Assembly (NCBI RefSeq): GCF_025854275.1
Contig: NZ_CP107567.1
Span: forward strand, 2,418,001-2,482,000
From: Streptomyces peucetius
GTDB taxonomy: Bacteria; Actinomycetota; Actinomycetes; Streptomycetales; Streptomycetaceae
Reading direction: 5' to 3'
Length of the DNA stretch: 64,000 bases
Numbering within the stretch: the first letter of the stretch is position 1; every line of letters starts with the position of its first letter. The position numbers were made by a program, and so were the translations under genes. This document shows, one piece after another, positions 17,153-26,401 of the stretch. Under the pieces are notes generated by a model that ran no database searches, was not told where the DNA came from, and was given only the letters and a program-made list of their open reading frames with translations.

Positions 17153-18433
17153 TCAGCCGGCGATCTCCCCGGCCCCGGTGAGGTCGGTGAGCGCCACGGT
17201 CGGATCGCCGAGGGTCTGCGGATCCACCTCCGTCCGGGACCGGATCAGCTGCTGGACCGGCGCGGTGACGTCCCACACATTGACGTTCATCCCGGCCAGC
17301 ACCCGGCGGTCCTTCAGCCAGAAGGCGATGAACTCCCGCTTGCCCACGTCGCCGCGGAGCACCACCTGGTCGTACGAACCGGGCGGGGCCCAGCCCGAGT
17401 ACTCCATGCCCAGGTCGTACTGGTCGGAGAAGAAGTAGGGGACGCGGTCGTAGGTGACGTCCTGGCCGAGCATGGCGCGGGCGGCGGCCGGGCCGCCGTT
17501 CAACGCGTTCGCCCAGTGCTCCACCCGCACCGGGACACCGAGCAGCGGGTGCCGTACGGAGGCGACGTCGCCCGCGGCGTGGATGTCGGGGTCGCAGGTG
17601 CGCAGGCTCTCGTCCACGGCGATGCCGCCGCCGTACTCCCGGCCGGCGAGGTCCAGGCCCGCCGCGTCGGCCAGGGCGGTGCGCGGGGCCGCGCCGATCG
17701 CGGCCAGGACCCGGTGGGCGGGGTGCTCCTCGCCGTCGTCGGTACGGGCGGCCAGCACCATGCCGTCCTGGCCGGTGATCTCGGTGAGACGCGCGCCGAA
17801 GTGGAAGCGGACGCCGTGGTCGCGGTGCAGCTCGGCGAAGAACTGGCCGAGCTCCGGCCCGATGGCCTGGTGGAGCGGGGTGGCCTCGGCCTCGACGACG
17901 GTCACCTCCGCGCCGTAACCGCGGGCCGCGGCCGCGACTTCGAGGCCGATCCAGCCGGCGCCGGCGATGACCAGGTGGCCGTTGTCGCGGCCGAGGGCGG
18001 CCAGCACGTGGCGCAGCCGGTCGGCGTGGGCGAGGCGGCGCAGATGGTGCACGCCGGCCAGGCCGGTGCCCGGGATGTCCAGCCGGCGGGGCTCCGCGCC
18101 GGTGGCGAGCAGCAGCTTGTCGTAGTGGAGGACGGTGCCGTCACCGAGGCGCACCGAGCGGGTCTCGCGGTCGATGGACACGACCGTCTGCCCGAGGTGC
18201 AGTTCGATGTCGGCCTGGGCGTACCAGCCGGGTTCATGGACGAAGACGCTGTCGCGTTCGTCCTTGCCGGTCAGATACGCCTTGGACAGTGGCGGACGTT
18301 CGTAGGGGTGCTCGCGTTCGTCGCCGATGAGGATCACTCGCCCGGTGAATCCTTCGGCACGGAGGGTCTCGGCGGCCTTGGCCCCCGCCAGCCCACCGCC
18401 GACGATGACGAATGTCCGATGTGCGTCGACCAC
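17153..18433 (-). CDS. FAD-dependent ferredoxin/rubredoxin reductase-type oxidoreductase
   Basis: A 426-residue flavoprotein of the ferredoxin reductase family that feeds electrons to small redox partners, for example of cytochrome P450s. The N-terminal FAD site is FVIVGGGLAGAKAAETL, followed by HPYERPPLSKAYL, which is typical of this family. A second Rossmann site for NAD(P)H is LVIAGAGWIGLEVAAAARG. The C-terminal FAD contact is DIHAAGDVASV, and a reductase C-terminal domain follows from about residue 320. The start is the GTG encoding VVDAHRTFVIV. No ferredoxin gene is adjacent, so the partner is unknown. It lies between dnaG and dgt on the same strand. Confidence 0.85.
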   Translation of the reverse strand: MVDAHRTFVIVGGGLAGAKAAETLRAEGFTGRVILIGDEREHPYERPPLSKAYLTGKDERDSVFVHEPGWYAQADIELHLGQTVVSIDRETRSVRLGDGTVLHYDKLLLATGAEPRRLDIPGTGLAGVHHLRRLAHADRLRHVLAALGRDNGHLVIAGAGWIGLEVAAAARGYGAEVTVVEAEATPLHQAIGPELGQFFAELHRDHGVRFHFGARLTEITGQDGMVLAARTDDGEEHPAHRVLAAIGAAPRTALADAAGLDLAGREYGGGIAVDESLRTCDPDIHAAGDVASVRHPLLGVPVRVEHWANALNGGPAAARAMLGQDVTYDRVPYFFSDQYDLGMEYSGWAPPGSYDQVVLRGDVGKREFIAFWLKDRRVLAGMNVNVWDVTAPVQQLIRSRTEVDPQTLGDPTVALTDLTGAGEIAG

Positions 18434-18570
18434 GTGATGCCTCCTCGTTGCTTCTACGCAGCGCAGCCTTCAGCGAGCGTCCCGCACGGAGCGTTATGGC
18501 GGAAGAGGGAGTGACCCCCGGGCGTGTCAAAAAGGGACGAACCGCCCACTCCGGGATGGGTGCGCGATGT

Positions 18571-19902
18571 TCAGCGGCGTCTTGTGAGCCGGGCGTGCAG
18601 GGTGCGGGCCGATGCGTCCGTGAGGTTCGCGATCTGATCGACGATCACCCGCTTGCGGGCCCGGTCGTCGGCCGCGGCCTCGAACATGGCACGGAACTGC
18701 GGTTCGAGCGCCTCGGGAGCGCGGGCGGTGAGCGCCTGAGCCAGTTCCGCCAGCACAATGCGCTGGTCCGCGCGGAGCGCCTCCTGCTCGGCGCGTTGCA
18801 TCACATAGCGGTCGGCGACGGCCTTGAGCACCGCGCACTCGTTGCGCGTGGCGCGGGGGACGACGAGCTCCGCCGCGTAACGCGTGAGTCTGCCTTCCCC
18901 GTACGCCTGGCGGGTGGCGGCCTCGGCGGCCAGCGCGAACCGGCCGATGAGCTGGCTGGTGGCGTCCTTCAGGCGGGCCTGGGCCACCGCCGATCCGTCG
19001 TAGTGGTGGGGCCACCACGCCTGGTCGACGAGCCGGTCGAGCGCGTCGGAGAGCTCCTCGGGATCGGTGTCGTGCGGTACGTACCGGCCGATCGCCACGG
19101 ACCAGATGCCCGCGCGCTCGGTCTCGGAGAGGAGGCAGTTGGGGTCGACGTGGCCGGCGTGCAGACCGTCCTCGAAGTCGTGCACCGAATACGCGACGTC
19201 GTCGGACCAGTCCATCACCTGCGCCTCGAGGCACTTGCGGTACGCGGGCGCACCGAGACGGGCCCACTCGAAGACCGGCAGGTCGTCCTCGTACACCCCG
19301 AACTTGCCCGAGCCCGGCTCGGTGGGGTGGCCGCCGCGCGGCCAGGGGTACTTGGTCGCGGCGTCGAGGGTGGCCCGGGTCAGGTTGAGACCGACGCTGA
19401 CGGGCTCGCCCGTCTCCGGCGCGTGCACGAAACGCTTCGGCTCGATCCGGGTGAGCAGCCGCAGCGACTGGGCGTTGCCCTCGAAACCGCCGCAGTCGCG
19501 CGCGAACTCGTTCAGCGCCTGCTCGCCGTTGTGGCCGAACGGCGGGTGCCCCATGTCGTGCGCGAGGCACGCCGCCTCGACGAGATCGGGGTCGCAGCCC
19601 AGCGCCGCGCCCAGCTCCCGCCCCACCTGCGCGCACTCCAGCGAGTGCGTCAGCCGGGTGCGGGGGCTGGCGTCCCAGGCGTGGCTGCGGGTGCCGGGGG
19701 TGACGACCTGCGTCTTGCCCGCAAGGCGGCGCAGCGCCGAGGAGTGCAGCACCCGGGCACGGTCGCGCTGGAAGGCGGTGCGGCCGGGGCGCTTGTCGGG
19801 CTCGGCCGCCCAGCGCTCGGCGGCGGAGTCGTCGTAGCCGTCGGAACCGCTGCTGGTGCCGGTGCCGTTGCCGTTGCCGTAGGTGCTGGTGGTGCCGTCC
19901 AT
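18571..19902 (-). CDS. dgt: Deoxyguanosinetriphosphate triphosphohydrolase-like protein
   Basis: HD-domain dNTP triphosphohydrolase, 443 residues, which splits dGTP (or other dNTPs) to the nucleoside and triphosphate and helps balance nucleotide pools. Metal-binding residues are visible: His86 in [18 protein letters not shown] and the His-Asp pair 115-116 in [36 protein letters not shown] and KTQV are the conserved substrate-side region. [18 protein letters not shown] carries the later metal-binding Asp. The N-terminus has a Gly/Ser/Thr-rich tail typical of streptomycete proteins. The gene is 137 bases from the next start and probably has its own promoter. Confidence 0.92.
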   Translation of the reverse strand: MDGTTSTYGNGNGTGTSSGSDGYDDSAAERWAAEPDKRPGRTAFQRDRARVLHSSALRRLAGKTQVVTPGTRSHAWDASPRTRLTHSLECAQVGRELGAALGCDPDLVEAACLAHDMGHPPFGHNGEQALNEFARDCGGFEGNAQSLRLLTRIEPKRFVHAPETGEPVSVGLNLTRATLDAATKYPWPRGGHPTEPGSGKFGVYEDDLPVFEWARLGAPAYRKCLEAQVMDWSDDVAYSVHDFEDGLHAGHVDPNCLLSETERAGIWSVAIGRYVPHDTDPEELSDALDRLVDQAWWPHHYDGSAVAQARLKDATSQLIGRFALAAEAATRQAYGEGRLTRYAAELVVPRATRNECAVLKAVADRYVMQRAEQEALRADQRIVLAELAQALTARAPEALEPQFRAMFEAAADDRARKRVIVDQIANLTDASARTLHARLTRRR

Positions 19903-19973
19903 GCACCGAAGGTAACCGGAGCGGCCGACAGTGCGGCCGCGAGCGGCGATTGTGCGGGTGATTACGCGGACGA

Positions 19974-20744
19974 TTACGCGGCGGAGAGCTCCAGCCGCCG
20001 GGCCGCCCGCGCGGTGCTCGGGACGGAACGCGCCTCGTCGTAGCGGTGCAGCAGCAGCCGGGCCAGAGCGGGGTGGGTGCCGAGCGGTTCCGCCGCGATG
20101 CCGGGCGCGGCGGCGGCGCTGCGGGTCGCGAACAGGCCGGGCGCGGCGAAGTACGAGGCGACCGCGATGCGGTGGCGGCCACGCGCCTCCAGCGCCTCGA
20201 CGGCCGCGGGGACGGTGGGCGCGAGAGCCGAGGCGTACGCGGGGACCACCGGCACTCCGCCGAGCCGCTCCGCGAGCATGCGGGCCATCCGCCGGGTGTC
20301 CTCGGCGGACCGGGGATCGCGCGAGCCGGCGGAGGCGAGGACGACACCGGCGCTGCCGCTCGTGCCGTCCTCGGGCCGCCAGCCCGCCTCGGCGAGGCGG
20401 TCCGCGAGCGCCTCGCCGAGGAGGGGGTGCGGGCCGAGCGGGCGCGCGATACGGATGTCGGTGTTCGGCAGCGCCGCGGCGGCCCGCGGAAGGTCGTGCG
20501 CGACGTGGTAGCCGCGGCTGAGCAGCAGCGGCACGAGTACGGCGGACGTGCCGTCGGGCAGGGCGGCGAGCGTGTCGCCCAGCAGCGGCTCGTTCAGCTC
20601 GATGTGGCCGAGACGGATGTCGAGACCCGGCCGCAGTTCACGGACCCGGTCGAGGAGCGCGGTGACGGTACGCACGGCGCGCGGGTCACGGCTGCCGTGG
20701 GCGACGGCGACGAGGGCGGGTCGGGTGGCGGCGGTGGAGACCAT
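19974..20744 (-). CDS. Sirohydrochlorin chelatase-like protein, two CbiX-type domains
   Basis: A 256-residue protein of the CbiX/SirB chelatase family, which inserts iron (siroheme) or cobalt into sirohydrochlorin. The N-terminal domain has [13 protein letters not shown] with the metal-binding His and [14 protein letters not shown] with the second His. The C-terminal half repeats the fold ([16 protein letters not shown]) but the first His is replaced by Ala, so only the first site may bind metal. NirB at 36896 needs siroheme, which makes this enzyme a plausible supplier. The ATG at 20744 is the family start although the frame stays open further upstream. Confidence 0.8.
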   Translation of the reverse strand: MVSTAATRPALVAVAHGSRDPRAVRTVTALLDRVRELRPGLDIRLGHIELNEPLLGDTLAALPDGTSAVLVPLLLSRGYHVAHDLPRAAAALPNTDIRIARPLGPHPLLGEALADRLAEAGWRPEDGTSGSAGVVLASAGSRDPRSAEDTRRMARMLAERLGGVPVVPAYASALAPTVPAAVEALEARGRHRIAVASYFAAPGLFATRSAAAAPGIAAEPLGTHPALARLLLHRYDEARSVPSTARAARRLELSAA

Positions 20745-20917
20745 GCGGGGCGGGTTCCGTTCAGTCGGACGTGACTCAGCTGGGTGCCGAGCTGAGCGGT
20801 GATACGCGTGAGCAGGTCGGCGGTGGTGTCGAACTGCGCGGCGGGGCCGACTGCGGTGTCGACGACGCTCGGGAGGGGCGGGGGCGGGGACTCGCGAAGG
20901 TGTTCCGGCTCCGTCAT
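20594..20917 (-). CDS. Possible small gene overlapping the chelatase start; uncertain
   Basis: A frame of 107 residues starting [19 protein letters not shown]. Its first 55 codons lie outside other genes and have strong G/C third positions and a normal amino-acid mix ([20 protein letters not shown]). The last 50 codons overlap the chelatase in another frame and look like non-coding sequence. It may be a real short gene, or an upstream segment once joined to another frame. No family is recognised. Confidence 0.3.
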   Translation of the reverse strand: MTEPEHLRESPPPPLPSVVDTAVGPAAQFDTTADLLTRITAQLGTQLSHVRLNGTRPAWSPPPPPDPPSSPSPTAAVTRAPCVPSPRSSTGSVNCGRVSTSVSATSS

Positions 20918-20997
20918 GGATCGATGGTGGCGGGCGCAGGTTGCGGGGTTGTTGCGTGAGGGTGACGGGTGTTTGCGCGGGCCTCACGGGTGGGGGC

Positions 20998-21150
20998 GGG
21001 CCGCTGCGCGGGGCCGTCCCCTCCCCGCCCCTTCCCGAACCGGCCTCCGCCCGGACCCGACCACCGCGCTCCGCGCGGTGTTTCAGGGGCTCCGCCCCCG
21101 GTACCCCCGCGCCTCGGACGCCGGCGGGGCTGCAAAGCAGCCCGGCCGGC
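20998..21150. repeat. GC-rich modular intergenic repeat, copy B, one-ended
   Basis: About 150 bases nearly identical to 34982-35132. In order it carries the end sequence CCCCTCCCCGCCCCTTCCCG (21018-21037), a CGCGCTCCGCGCGGTGTTTC module, a GGGGCTCCGCCCCC hairpin and CGCCGGCGGGGCTGCAAAGC. The opposite inverted end present in the other two copies is missing. It lies past the 3' end of the minus-strand gene that follows. Confidence 0.7.
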
Positions 21151-21178
21151 GGTTGAGGCCACCGCACGGAGCGCTGCG

Positions 21179-21898
21179 TCAGGGCGCCAGCCACACCCGC
21201 AGCGGCCCCACCACCCCGCACCCGTACCGCACCGCCGCCGCCAGGTCGTCGCCGTGCTCGTAGCCGACGACCGGTGTGCCCGGCCACTGCCTGCCCATGG
21301 CGGACAGGCAGCCCGCCCACGCGCCGTCGGTGTCGCCGTCCGTGGCGAACACGTTCGAGAGGCCCGCCGCTCCCCCGCCCAGGCTCACCACCGCGCCCGC
21401 CGCCACGCGGCCGTCCGGGTCCCGGCCGGCGAGGAAGGTGACGGCCGGGTCGGCCAGGAGTTCCGGGCGGAACAGGGCCGCCAGGCCCTGGCCCGCGTCC
21501 CAGGCCGTGGCCCATTCGGCCAGGTCGGCGGGTGTGGTGAGCGGGGCCCATGCCACACCGGGCGGCGCGACGGGCGCGGGCGTGCCCGCCGGCCGGTGCA
21601 GCCACCGCGCTTCGAAGAGGACGTCGAACCCCGCCCCGGACAGGTCCAGCGACGCGAAGCTGTCCTTGACCGAGCAGCCACCGCCCGCGGTGTCGGTCGC
21701 GGTGTCGATCGCGGCCAGCACGTCGTCCTCCGTCGCGTCCGCGCTCAGCGTCACCGCGTCGGGGTACAGCAGCGGTGTGCGGCGCGGATTGGTCCAGGCG
21801 CGGGGACCGAAGTCACCGGGAAGCCCGTGTGCGCGGCACACGGCCTCGCACCATTCGGCGTTGTTACGGGCGGCCGTACTCGCCCTGTCGTCGATCAC
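21179..21898 (-). CDS. Hypothetical protein, GNAT-fold-like
   Basis: About 239 residues, common in streptomycetes and without a firm family. The N-terminal part (NNAEWCEAVCRAHGLPGDF) and the C-terminal part (VVGYEHGDDLAAAVRYGCG followed by GPLRVWL) resemble GNAT acetyltransferases, where the latter is the acetyl-CoA-side helix and last strand. A typical R/QxxGxG/A pyrophosphate loop is not obvious; GGGAAGLSNVFA may occupy that place. Activity is therefore doubtful. The GTG at 21898 is chosen because AGGA lies 7 bases upstream. It is divergent from the SanA-like gene at 21967. Confidence 0.55.
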   Translation of the reverse strand: MIDDRASTAARNNAEWCEAVCRAHGLPGDFGPRAWTNPRRTPLLYPDAVTLSADATEDDVLAAIDTATDTAGGGCSVKDSFASLDLSGAGFDVLFEARWLHRPAGTPAPVAPPGVAWAPLTTPADLAEWATAWDAGQGLAALFRPELLADPAVTFLAGRDPDGRVAAGAVVSLGGGAAGLSNVFATDGDTDGAWAGCLSAMGRQWPGTPVVGYEHGDDLAAAVRYGCGVVGPLRVWLAP

Positions 21899-21966
21899 GC
21901 CGGGATCCTGACGCAACGGCTCGGCGCCGGGCGAACCGTTTTTGCACGCCGGGCGTCTGACAGTGC

Positions 21967-22623
21967 GTGAGAGCGACGAGAAGACGGCGGCGGGTCGTGC
22001 AGACGGTCATGCTGGGGTGTGTGCTCGGGCTCGTGCCCGCGACCTGGATGCACGCCGTCGCCGACAGCCGGGTCGGTACGGTCGCGGACGCCCCGCCGCG
22101 GAATGTCGCCGTCGTCTTCGGGGCCGGGCTGTGGGAGGGCCGGCCCTCCCCGTATCTGGCGCACCGGCTGGACGCCGCCGCGGAGCTCTACCGGACGGGC
22201 AGGGCCAAGGTGGTGCTGGTCACCGGGGACAACAGCCGGTCGGAGTACGACGAGCCGGACGCCATGCGGACGTATCTGACCGGGCGCGGTGTGCCGGACG
22301 ACCGGATCGTCAGCGACTACGCCGGGTTCGACACCTGGGACTCGTGCGTACGCGCCAAGAAGATCTTCGGGGTGGAGCGCGCGCTGCTGGTGAGCCAGGG
22401 CTTCCACATCCGCCGGGCCGTCGCGCTGTGCCGGTCGGCCGGCGTCGACGCGTACGGCGTCGGGGTCGCGGAGCCCCATGACGCGACCTGGTACTACGGC
22501 GGGGTGCGCGAGATGTTCGCGGCGGGGAAGGCATCGCTGGACGCCGTGTTCCGGCCGGATCCCCGCTTCCTTGGCGCACAGGAGCCCGGTGTCCACGAGG
22601 CCCTCGCGGACACCGGTCGCTGA
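21967..22623 (+). CDS. SanA/YdcF-like DUF218 membrane-anchored protein
   Basis: A 218-residue DUF218-family protein of the SanA (ElyC/YdcF) type, associated with cell-envelope barrier function and vancomycin resistance in other bacteria. The N-terminus MRATRRRRRVVQTVMLGCVL is a positively charged signal anchor. The catalytic-like core shows VVFGAGLWEGRPSPYLAHRL, KVVLVTGDNSRSEYDEPDAM and LLVSQGFHIRRAVALC, all conserved in the family. The bulk of the protein is thus expected outside the membrane. The start is GTG. It faces away from the GNAT-like gene and may share its promoter region. Confidence 0.8.
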   Translation: MRATRRRRRVVQTVMLGCVLGLVPATWMHAVADSRVGTVADAPPRNVAVVFGAGLWEGRPSPYLAHRLDAAAELYRTGRAKVVLVTGDNSRSEYDEPDAMRTYLTGRGVPDDRIVSDYAGFDTWDSCVRAKKIFGVERALLVSQGFHIRRAVALCRSAGVDAYGVGVAEPHDATWYYGGVREMFAAGKASLDAVFRPDPRFLGAQEPGVHEALADTGR

Positions 22624-22685
22624 CCGGCCCGGCACGCGGTCCGGCAAGCTCGCGTCCGGGCCGCCGGCAGGGAACAGTGGGACGC

Positions 22686-23267
22686 ATGAACAAAGACGTG
22701 GCAACCCTGCTGAGCCGGCACACCGAGGCGCTCGCCCTGTTCACCGACCGGGTGCACGCCGTACGCGACGGCCAGTGGGACGACCCGACGCCGTGCACCG
22801 AGTGGTCCGTGCGCGACCTCGTCAACCATCTCACCGCCGAGCAGCTGTGGGTCCCGGACCTGGTGACCGACGGGGCGACGATCGAGGACGTCGGCGACGC
22901 GTACGACGGTGACGTCCTCGGCGAGCGTCCGCGCCATGCCTGGGACTCGGCCGCGCACGCCGCCCGCAAGGCGTTCTCCGACGAGGGGGCGCTGGAGGGA
23001 ACGGTCCAGCTGTCGTACGGGGAGACGCCGACCACCGCGTACTGCTCGCAGATGATCAGTGACGCGGTGGTGCACACCTGGGACCTGTCGCGGGCGATCG
23101 GCGCCGAGGAGCGGCTGCCGGACGCGCTGGTGGCCTTCACCCTGGACGAGGTCGCGCCCTACGCGTCGGAGCTGTCGAAGTCCGGACTGTTCGCCCCGCC
23201 GATCGAGCCGCCGCCGGGCGACGACCCGCAGACCCGGCTGCTGGCGATGCTGGGCCGCCGCGCCTGA
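22686..23267 (+). CDS. TIGR03086-type DinB/mycothiol-dependent-like metal-binding protein
   Basis: About 193 residues of the actinobacterial TIGR03086 group in the mycothiol-dependent maleylpyruvate isomerase/DinB superfamily. The conserved N-terminal motif is DDPTPCTEWSVRDLVNHL, where the His is a likely metal ligand, and the second is SDAVVHTWDLSRAIG. These four-helix proteins bind a divalent metal; some use mycothiol as cofactor, but the reaction of most members is unknown. The ATG at 22686 is preferred over the GTG at 22677. It follows the SanA-like gene by 62 bases on the same strand. Confidence 0.75.
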   Translation: MNKDVATLLSRHTEALALFTDRVHAVRDGQWDDPTPCTEWSVRDLVNHLTAEQLWVPDLVTDGATIEDVGDAYDGDVLGERPRHAWDSAAHAARKAFSDEGALEGTVQLSYGETPTTAYCSQMISDAVVHTWDLSRAIGAEERLPDALVAFTLDEVAPYASELSKSGLFAPPIEPPPGDDPQTRLLAMLGRRA

Positions 23268-23338
23268 GCCGGGGCCCGTACGCGGGCCGTCTCCTCACGC
23301 CGCCGTGCGGTGGCGGCGGAGCCAGGCGTACCTCGCCT

Positions 23339-23376
23339 GTAATGCGCCACGTCAGCCCGTGTAACACGGATGTTCC
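23339..23376 (+). promoter_or_regulatory. Degenerate GlnR-like box upstream of nasA
   Basis: Four pentamers with exactly 6 bases between them: GTAAT, CGTCA, GTAAC and GTTCC. This 11-bp phasing matches the GlnR box layout (gTnAC-n6-GaAAC repeated). The fit is weaker than for the nitrite reductase operon, and the last pentamer is 12 bases before the start codon, which is close for an activator site. Confidence 0.35.
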
Positions 23377-23388
23377 ACGCTGGGCGTC

Positions 23389-25515
23389 ATGCACGAGACG
23401 ACCATCCCGACCCACTGTCCCTACTGCGCCCTGCAGTGCGGCATGAATCTGCGCGGCGTCCCGCAGCCGGACGCGGACGCCGGGACGGCCGTCGAGGTGG
23501 TGGAGCGTCCCGACTTCCCCGTCAACCGGGGCGCCCTGTGCGGCAAGGGCCGTACGTCGCCCTCCCTTCTCTCCTCCCGGGTGCGCCTGACCGGGCCGCT
23601 CGTCAGAAGCCACGCCACAGGCCGGCTCGAGCCGGCCACCTGGGAGGAGGCACTGCGTACGATCGCCGACCGGCTGCGGCGTACGCGCGAGACGCACGGC
23701 GCGGACGCGGTGGGCGTCTTCGGCGGCGGCGGGCTGACCAACGAGAAGGCGTACACCCTCGGCAAGTTCGCCCGGGTCGTGCTCGGCACCTCTCAGATCG
23801 ACTACAACGGCCGCTTCTGCATGTCGTCGGCGGCGGCCGCCCACACGAAGGCGTTCGGTCTGGACCGCGGGCTGCCGTTCCCGCTCGAGGACGTCCCGAG
23901 GACCGGATGCGTGATCCTCGTCGGCTCGAACCTCGCGGAGACCATGCCGCCCGCGCTGCGCTATCTGATGGAGCTGAAGGAGAACGGCGGGAAGCTGATC
24001 GTCGTCGACCCCCGGCGGACGAAGACGGCCGAACAGGCCGACCTGCATCTGGCGCCCCGGCCCGGCACCGATCTGGCGCTCGCCCTGGGCCTGCTGCACG
24101 AGGTGGTGGCGCAGGGACGCACCGACGAGGAGTTCATCGCCGCCCGTACGAGCGGCTGGGCGGACGCCCGGGCCGCGGCCATGGCGCACTGGCCGGAGCT
24201 GGTCGAGCGGATCACGGGCGTGGGGGTGCCCGCGCTGCGCGAGGCGGTGCGGCTGTTCTGCGACGCGCCGTCCGCGATGGTGCTCACGGCACGCGGGCCC
24301 GAGCAGCAGTCCAAGGGGACGGACACGGTGAGCGCCTGGATCAATCTGTGCCTGGCGACTGGCCGGGCCGGCCGGCCGTTGTCCGGCTACGGCTGTCTGA
24401 CCGGGCAGGGCAACGGGCAGGGCGGCCGTGAGCACGGCCAGAAGGCCGACCAGCTGCCCGGCTACCGCAAACTGGACGACCCGGCGGCGCGGGAGCATGT
24501 CGCCCGGGTGTGGGGTGTCGCCCCCGAGTCGCTGCCCGGGCCGGGCCGCAGCGCCTACGAGCTGCTGGACGCGCTGGGCGGGGACGTGAAGTCGCTGCTG
24601 CTGATGGGCTCGAACCCGGTGGTGTCCGCGCCGCGCGCGGCGCACGTCGAGGAGCGGATCAGGTCGCTGGACTTCCTGGCCGTCGCGGACGTGGTGCTCT
24701 CGGAGACGGCGGCGCTCGCGGACGTGGTGCTGCCGGTGACGCAGTGGGCGGAGGAGTCGGGCACGACGACCAACCTGGAGGGCCGGGTGCTGCTGCGGCG
24801 CAAGGCGGTCGACGCCCCGGCCGGGGTCCGCAGCGACCTGGAGGTACTGGGTGCGCTGGCCGGGCTGCTCGGGCACGAGAAAGGCTTCCCCGCCGATCCG
24901 GAGGAGGTGTTCGAGGAGCTGCGGCGCGCGTCGGCGGGCGGCCTCGCCGACTACTCGGGCATCACGTACCGCAGGATCGCGGAGGAGGACGGCGTCTTCT
25001 GGCCCTGCCCGGAAGGGGACGAACAGGACGCGGACCCGCATCCGGGGACGCCGCGGCTGTTCCTCGACCGGTTCGCCACAGCCGACGGGCTGGCCCGGTT
25101 CGTTCCCGTGGGGCACCGGCCGGCCGCGGAGGAGCCCGACGCCGAATACCCGGTGCTGCTGACGACCGGGCGGGTGGTGGCCCAGTACCAGTCGGGGGCG
25201 CAGACGAGGCGGGTCGACGAGCTGAACGCCGCCGCGCCCGGCCCGTTCGTCGAGCTGCATCCGCAGCTGGCGGAGCGGCTCGGTGTCGGAGAGGGCGAGC
25301 CGCTGGCCGTGGTGTCCCGGCGGGGACGGGCGACCGGGCCCGCGCGGATCACCACCGGGATCCGGCCGGACACGGTCTTCATGCCCTTCCACTGGCCGGG
25401 CGAGGGCCGGGTCAACACGGTCACGAACCCGGCGCTCGACCCGACCTCGCGGATGCCCGAGTTCAAGGTGTGCGCGGTACGGCTGGAGCCGGCCGGCCCG
25501 GGTGCCGGAGCCTGA
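23389..25515 (+). CDS. nasA: Assimilatory nitrate reductase, molybdopterin subunit
   Basis: A 708-residue molybdopterin oxidoreductase that reduces nitrate to nitrite for nitrogen assimilation in the cytoplasm. The N-terminal [4Fe-4S] site is Cys10, Cys13, Cys17 and Cys51 (CPYCALQC and LCGKG). The Mo-cofactor domains show DYNGRFCMSSAAAAHTKAFG, VDPRRTKTAEQADLHL and GYGCLTGQGNGQGGREHGQK. The C-terminal cofactor domain holds LLTTGRVVAQYQSGAQTRR. There is no Tat signal, in line with a cytoplasmic assimilatory enzyme, and no extra C-terminal [2Fe-2S] domain. The electron donor may be the FAD reductase at 35698. Its 3' end overlaps the convergent gene at 25463 by 53 bases. Confidence 0.92.
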   Translation: MHETTIPTHCPYCALQCGMNLRGVPQPDADAGTAVEVVERPDFPVNRGALCGKGRTSPSLLSSRVRLTGPLVRSHATGRLEPATWEEALRTIADRLRRTRETHGADAVGVFGGGGLTNEKAYTLGKFARVVLGTSQIDYNGRFCMSSAAAAHTKAFGLDRGLPFPLEDVPRTGCVILVGSNLAETMPPALRYLMELKENGGKLIVVDPRRTKTAEQADLHLAPRPGTDLALALGLLHEVVAQGRTDEEFIAARTSGWADARAAAMAHWPELVERITGVGVPALREAVRLFCDAPSAMVLTARGPEQQSKGTDTVSAWINLCLATGRAGRPLSGYGCLTGQGNGQGGREHGQKADQLPGYRKLDDPAAREHVARVWGVAPESLPGPGRSAYELLDALGGDVKSLLLMGSNPVVSAPRAAHVEERIRSLDFLAVADVVLSETAALADVVLPVTQWAEESGTTTNLEGRVLLRRKAVDAPAGVRSDLEVLGALAGLLGHEKGFPADPEEVFEELRRASAGGLADYSGITYRRIAEEDGVFWPCPEGDEQDADPHPGTPRLFLDRFATADGLARFVPVGHRPAAEEPDAEYPVLLTTGRVVAQYQSGAQTRRVDELNAAAPGPFVELHPQLAERLGVGEGEPLAVVSRRGRATGPARITTGIRPDTVFMPFHWPGEGRVNTVTNPALDPTSRMPEFKVCAVRLEPAGPGAGA

Positions 25516-25945
25516 CCGCCCTGCGCCAGTCGCCGCTGTCGACGGGTGTGCCGCCGGCCTTCAGTTCGCGGGCCACGCGCTCGGCGGCGACGTACACCCA
25601 GGCGGTGACGGCCGTGCCGTCGTCGAGGAGGACCTTGCGGGCGGTCCGCTCGTACAGATTCTCCGGACGGCCCGGCATGCCGGTGTACTCCTCCAGCCGG
25701 TCGAGGACGCCGAGCAGCCGCCCGTACTCCTCGGGTGCCGCCCACACCGCCTCGCCGGTGACCGTGCACGGCCCGCCGGGGTCGTCGACGGCGTACGGAT
25801 AGCCGGGGCCCTGGTAGAGCCGTGCGCTGCAGAGCACGGCGGGCCGCTCACTCGTCGTGCGGCCGCGGAGGAACAGGTCGTGATTGCGTTCCCCGGGGCG
25901 CAGGGTGCCGTAGACGAAGAACGGAAGCCGCTGCCGCCCGTTCAT
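25463..25945 (-). CDS. Gamma-glutamylcyclotransferase (AIG2-like) family protein
   Basis: A 160-residue protein with the family-defining start FFVYGTLRPGERNH, the substrate-binding loop of gamma-glutamylcyclotransferase-like proteins. VTGEAVWAAPEEYGRLLGVL is the next conserved region and includes the likely catalytic Glu. Such enzymes cyclise gamma-glutamyl groups to 5-oxoproline; the real substrate in actinomycetes is not known. Its ATG overlaps the cutA stop (ATGA), so it is translated with cutA, and its own end overlaps the nasA 3' end from the opposite strand. Confidence 0.8.
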   Translation of the reverse strand: MNGRQRLPFFVYGTLRPGERNHDLFLRGRTTSERPAVLCSARLYQGPGYPYAVDDPGGPCTVTGEAVWAAPEEYGRLLGVLDRLEEYTGMPGRPENLYERTARKVLLDDGTAVTAWVYVAAERVARELKAGGTPVDSGDWRRAVRLRHPGRPAPAVPRTP

Positions 25946-26283
25946 CGTGCCTCGGTCTCGGCCCGTACCCAGCCGGCGTAGGCCGCGCCGGCGCGCACCA
26001 CCGGAATGGCGATGATCTCCGGGGTGTCGTAGTCGTGGGCGGCGGTCAGGTGGGCCTCGAGGGCGTCGTAGCAGGCCGGTGTGGTCTTGAAGAGCACCTG
26101 CCACTCCTCGGCGGTCTCGACGGCGTTCTGCCAGTGGTAGACCGAGGTCACCGGCGCGGAGATCTGTGCGCAGGCCGCGAGCCGGGCCTCGACGGCGCCC
26201 TGCGCCAGTTGCTGTGCCTTCTCCGCGCTGTCGGTCGTGGTCATCACGGCGAGCAGCGGCGGCGCGGCGGGGGTCTGTTCCAC
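25942..26283 (-). CDS. cutA: Divalent cation tolerance protein CutA
   Basis: About 113 residues, the usual size of CutA1, a trimeric ferredoxin-like-fold protein linked to copper tolerance and signalling. Conserved elements are VMTTTDSAEKAQQLAQ, RLAACAQISAPVTSVYHW, the WQVLFKTT strand and the closing TPEIIAIPVVRA. The GTG at 26283 is chosen because AAGGAG lies 8 bases upstream; an earlier in-frame start at 26391 lacks one. It is translationally coupled to the downstream gamma-glutamylcyclotransferase-like gene. Confidence 0.88.
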   Translation of the reverse strand: MEQTPAAPPLLAVMTTTDSAEKAQQLAQGAVEARLAACAQISAPVTSVYHWQNAVETAEEWQVLFKTTPACYDALEAHLTAAHDYDTPEIIAIPVVRAGAAYAGWVRAETEAR

Positions 26284-26401
26284 GGCACGGGCTCCTTGTC
26301 GGTCGTCGGCTGTCGAGGGGCGCACGGGCGGGGCCTGGTGCGCCCCACCCGGCCACCGTACGCACCGGTGACCACGCCTCGGCCACCGCACGCACCGCGG
26401 A

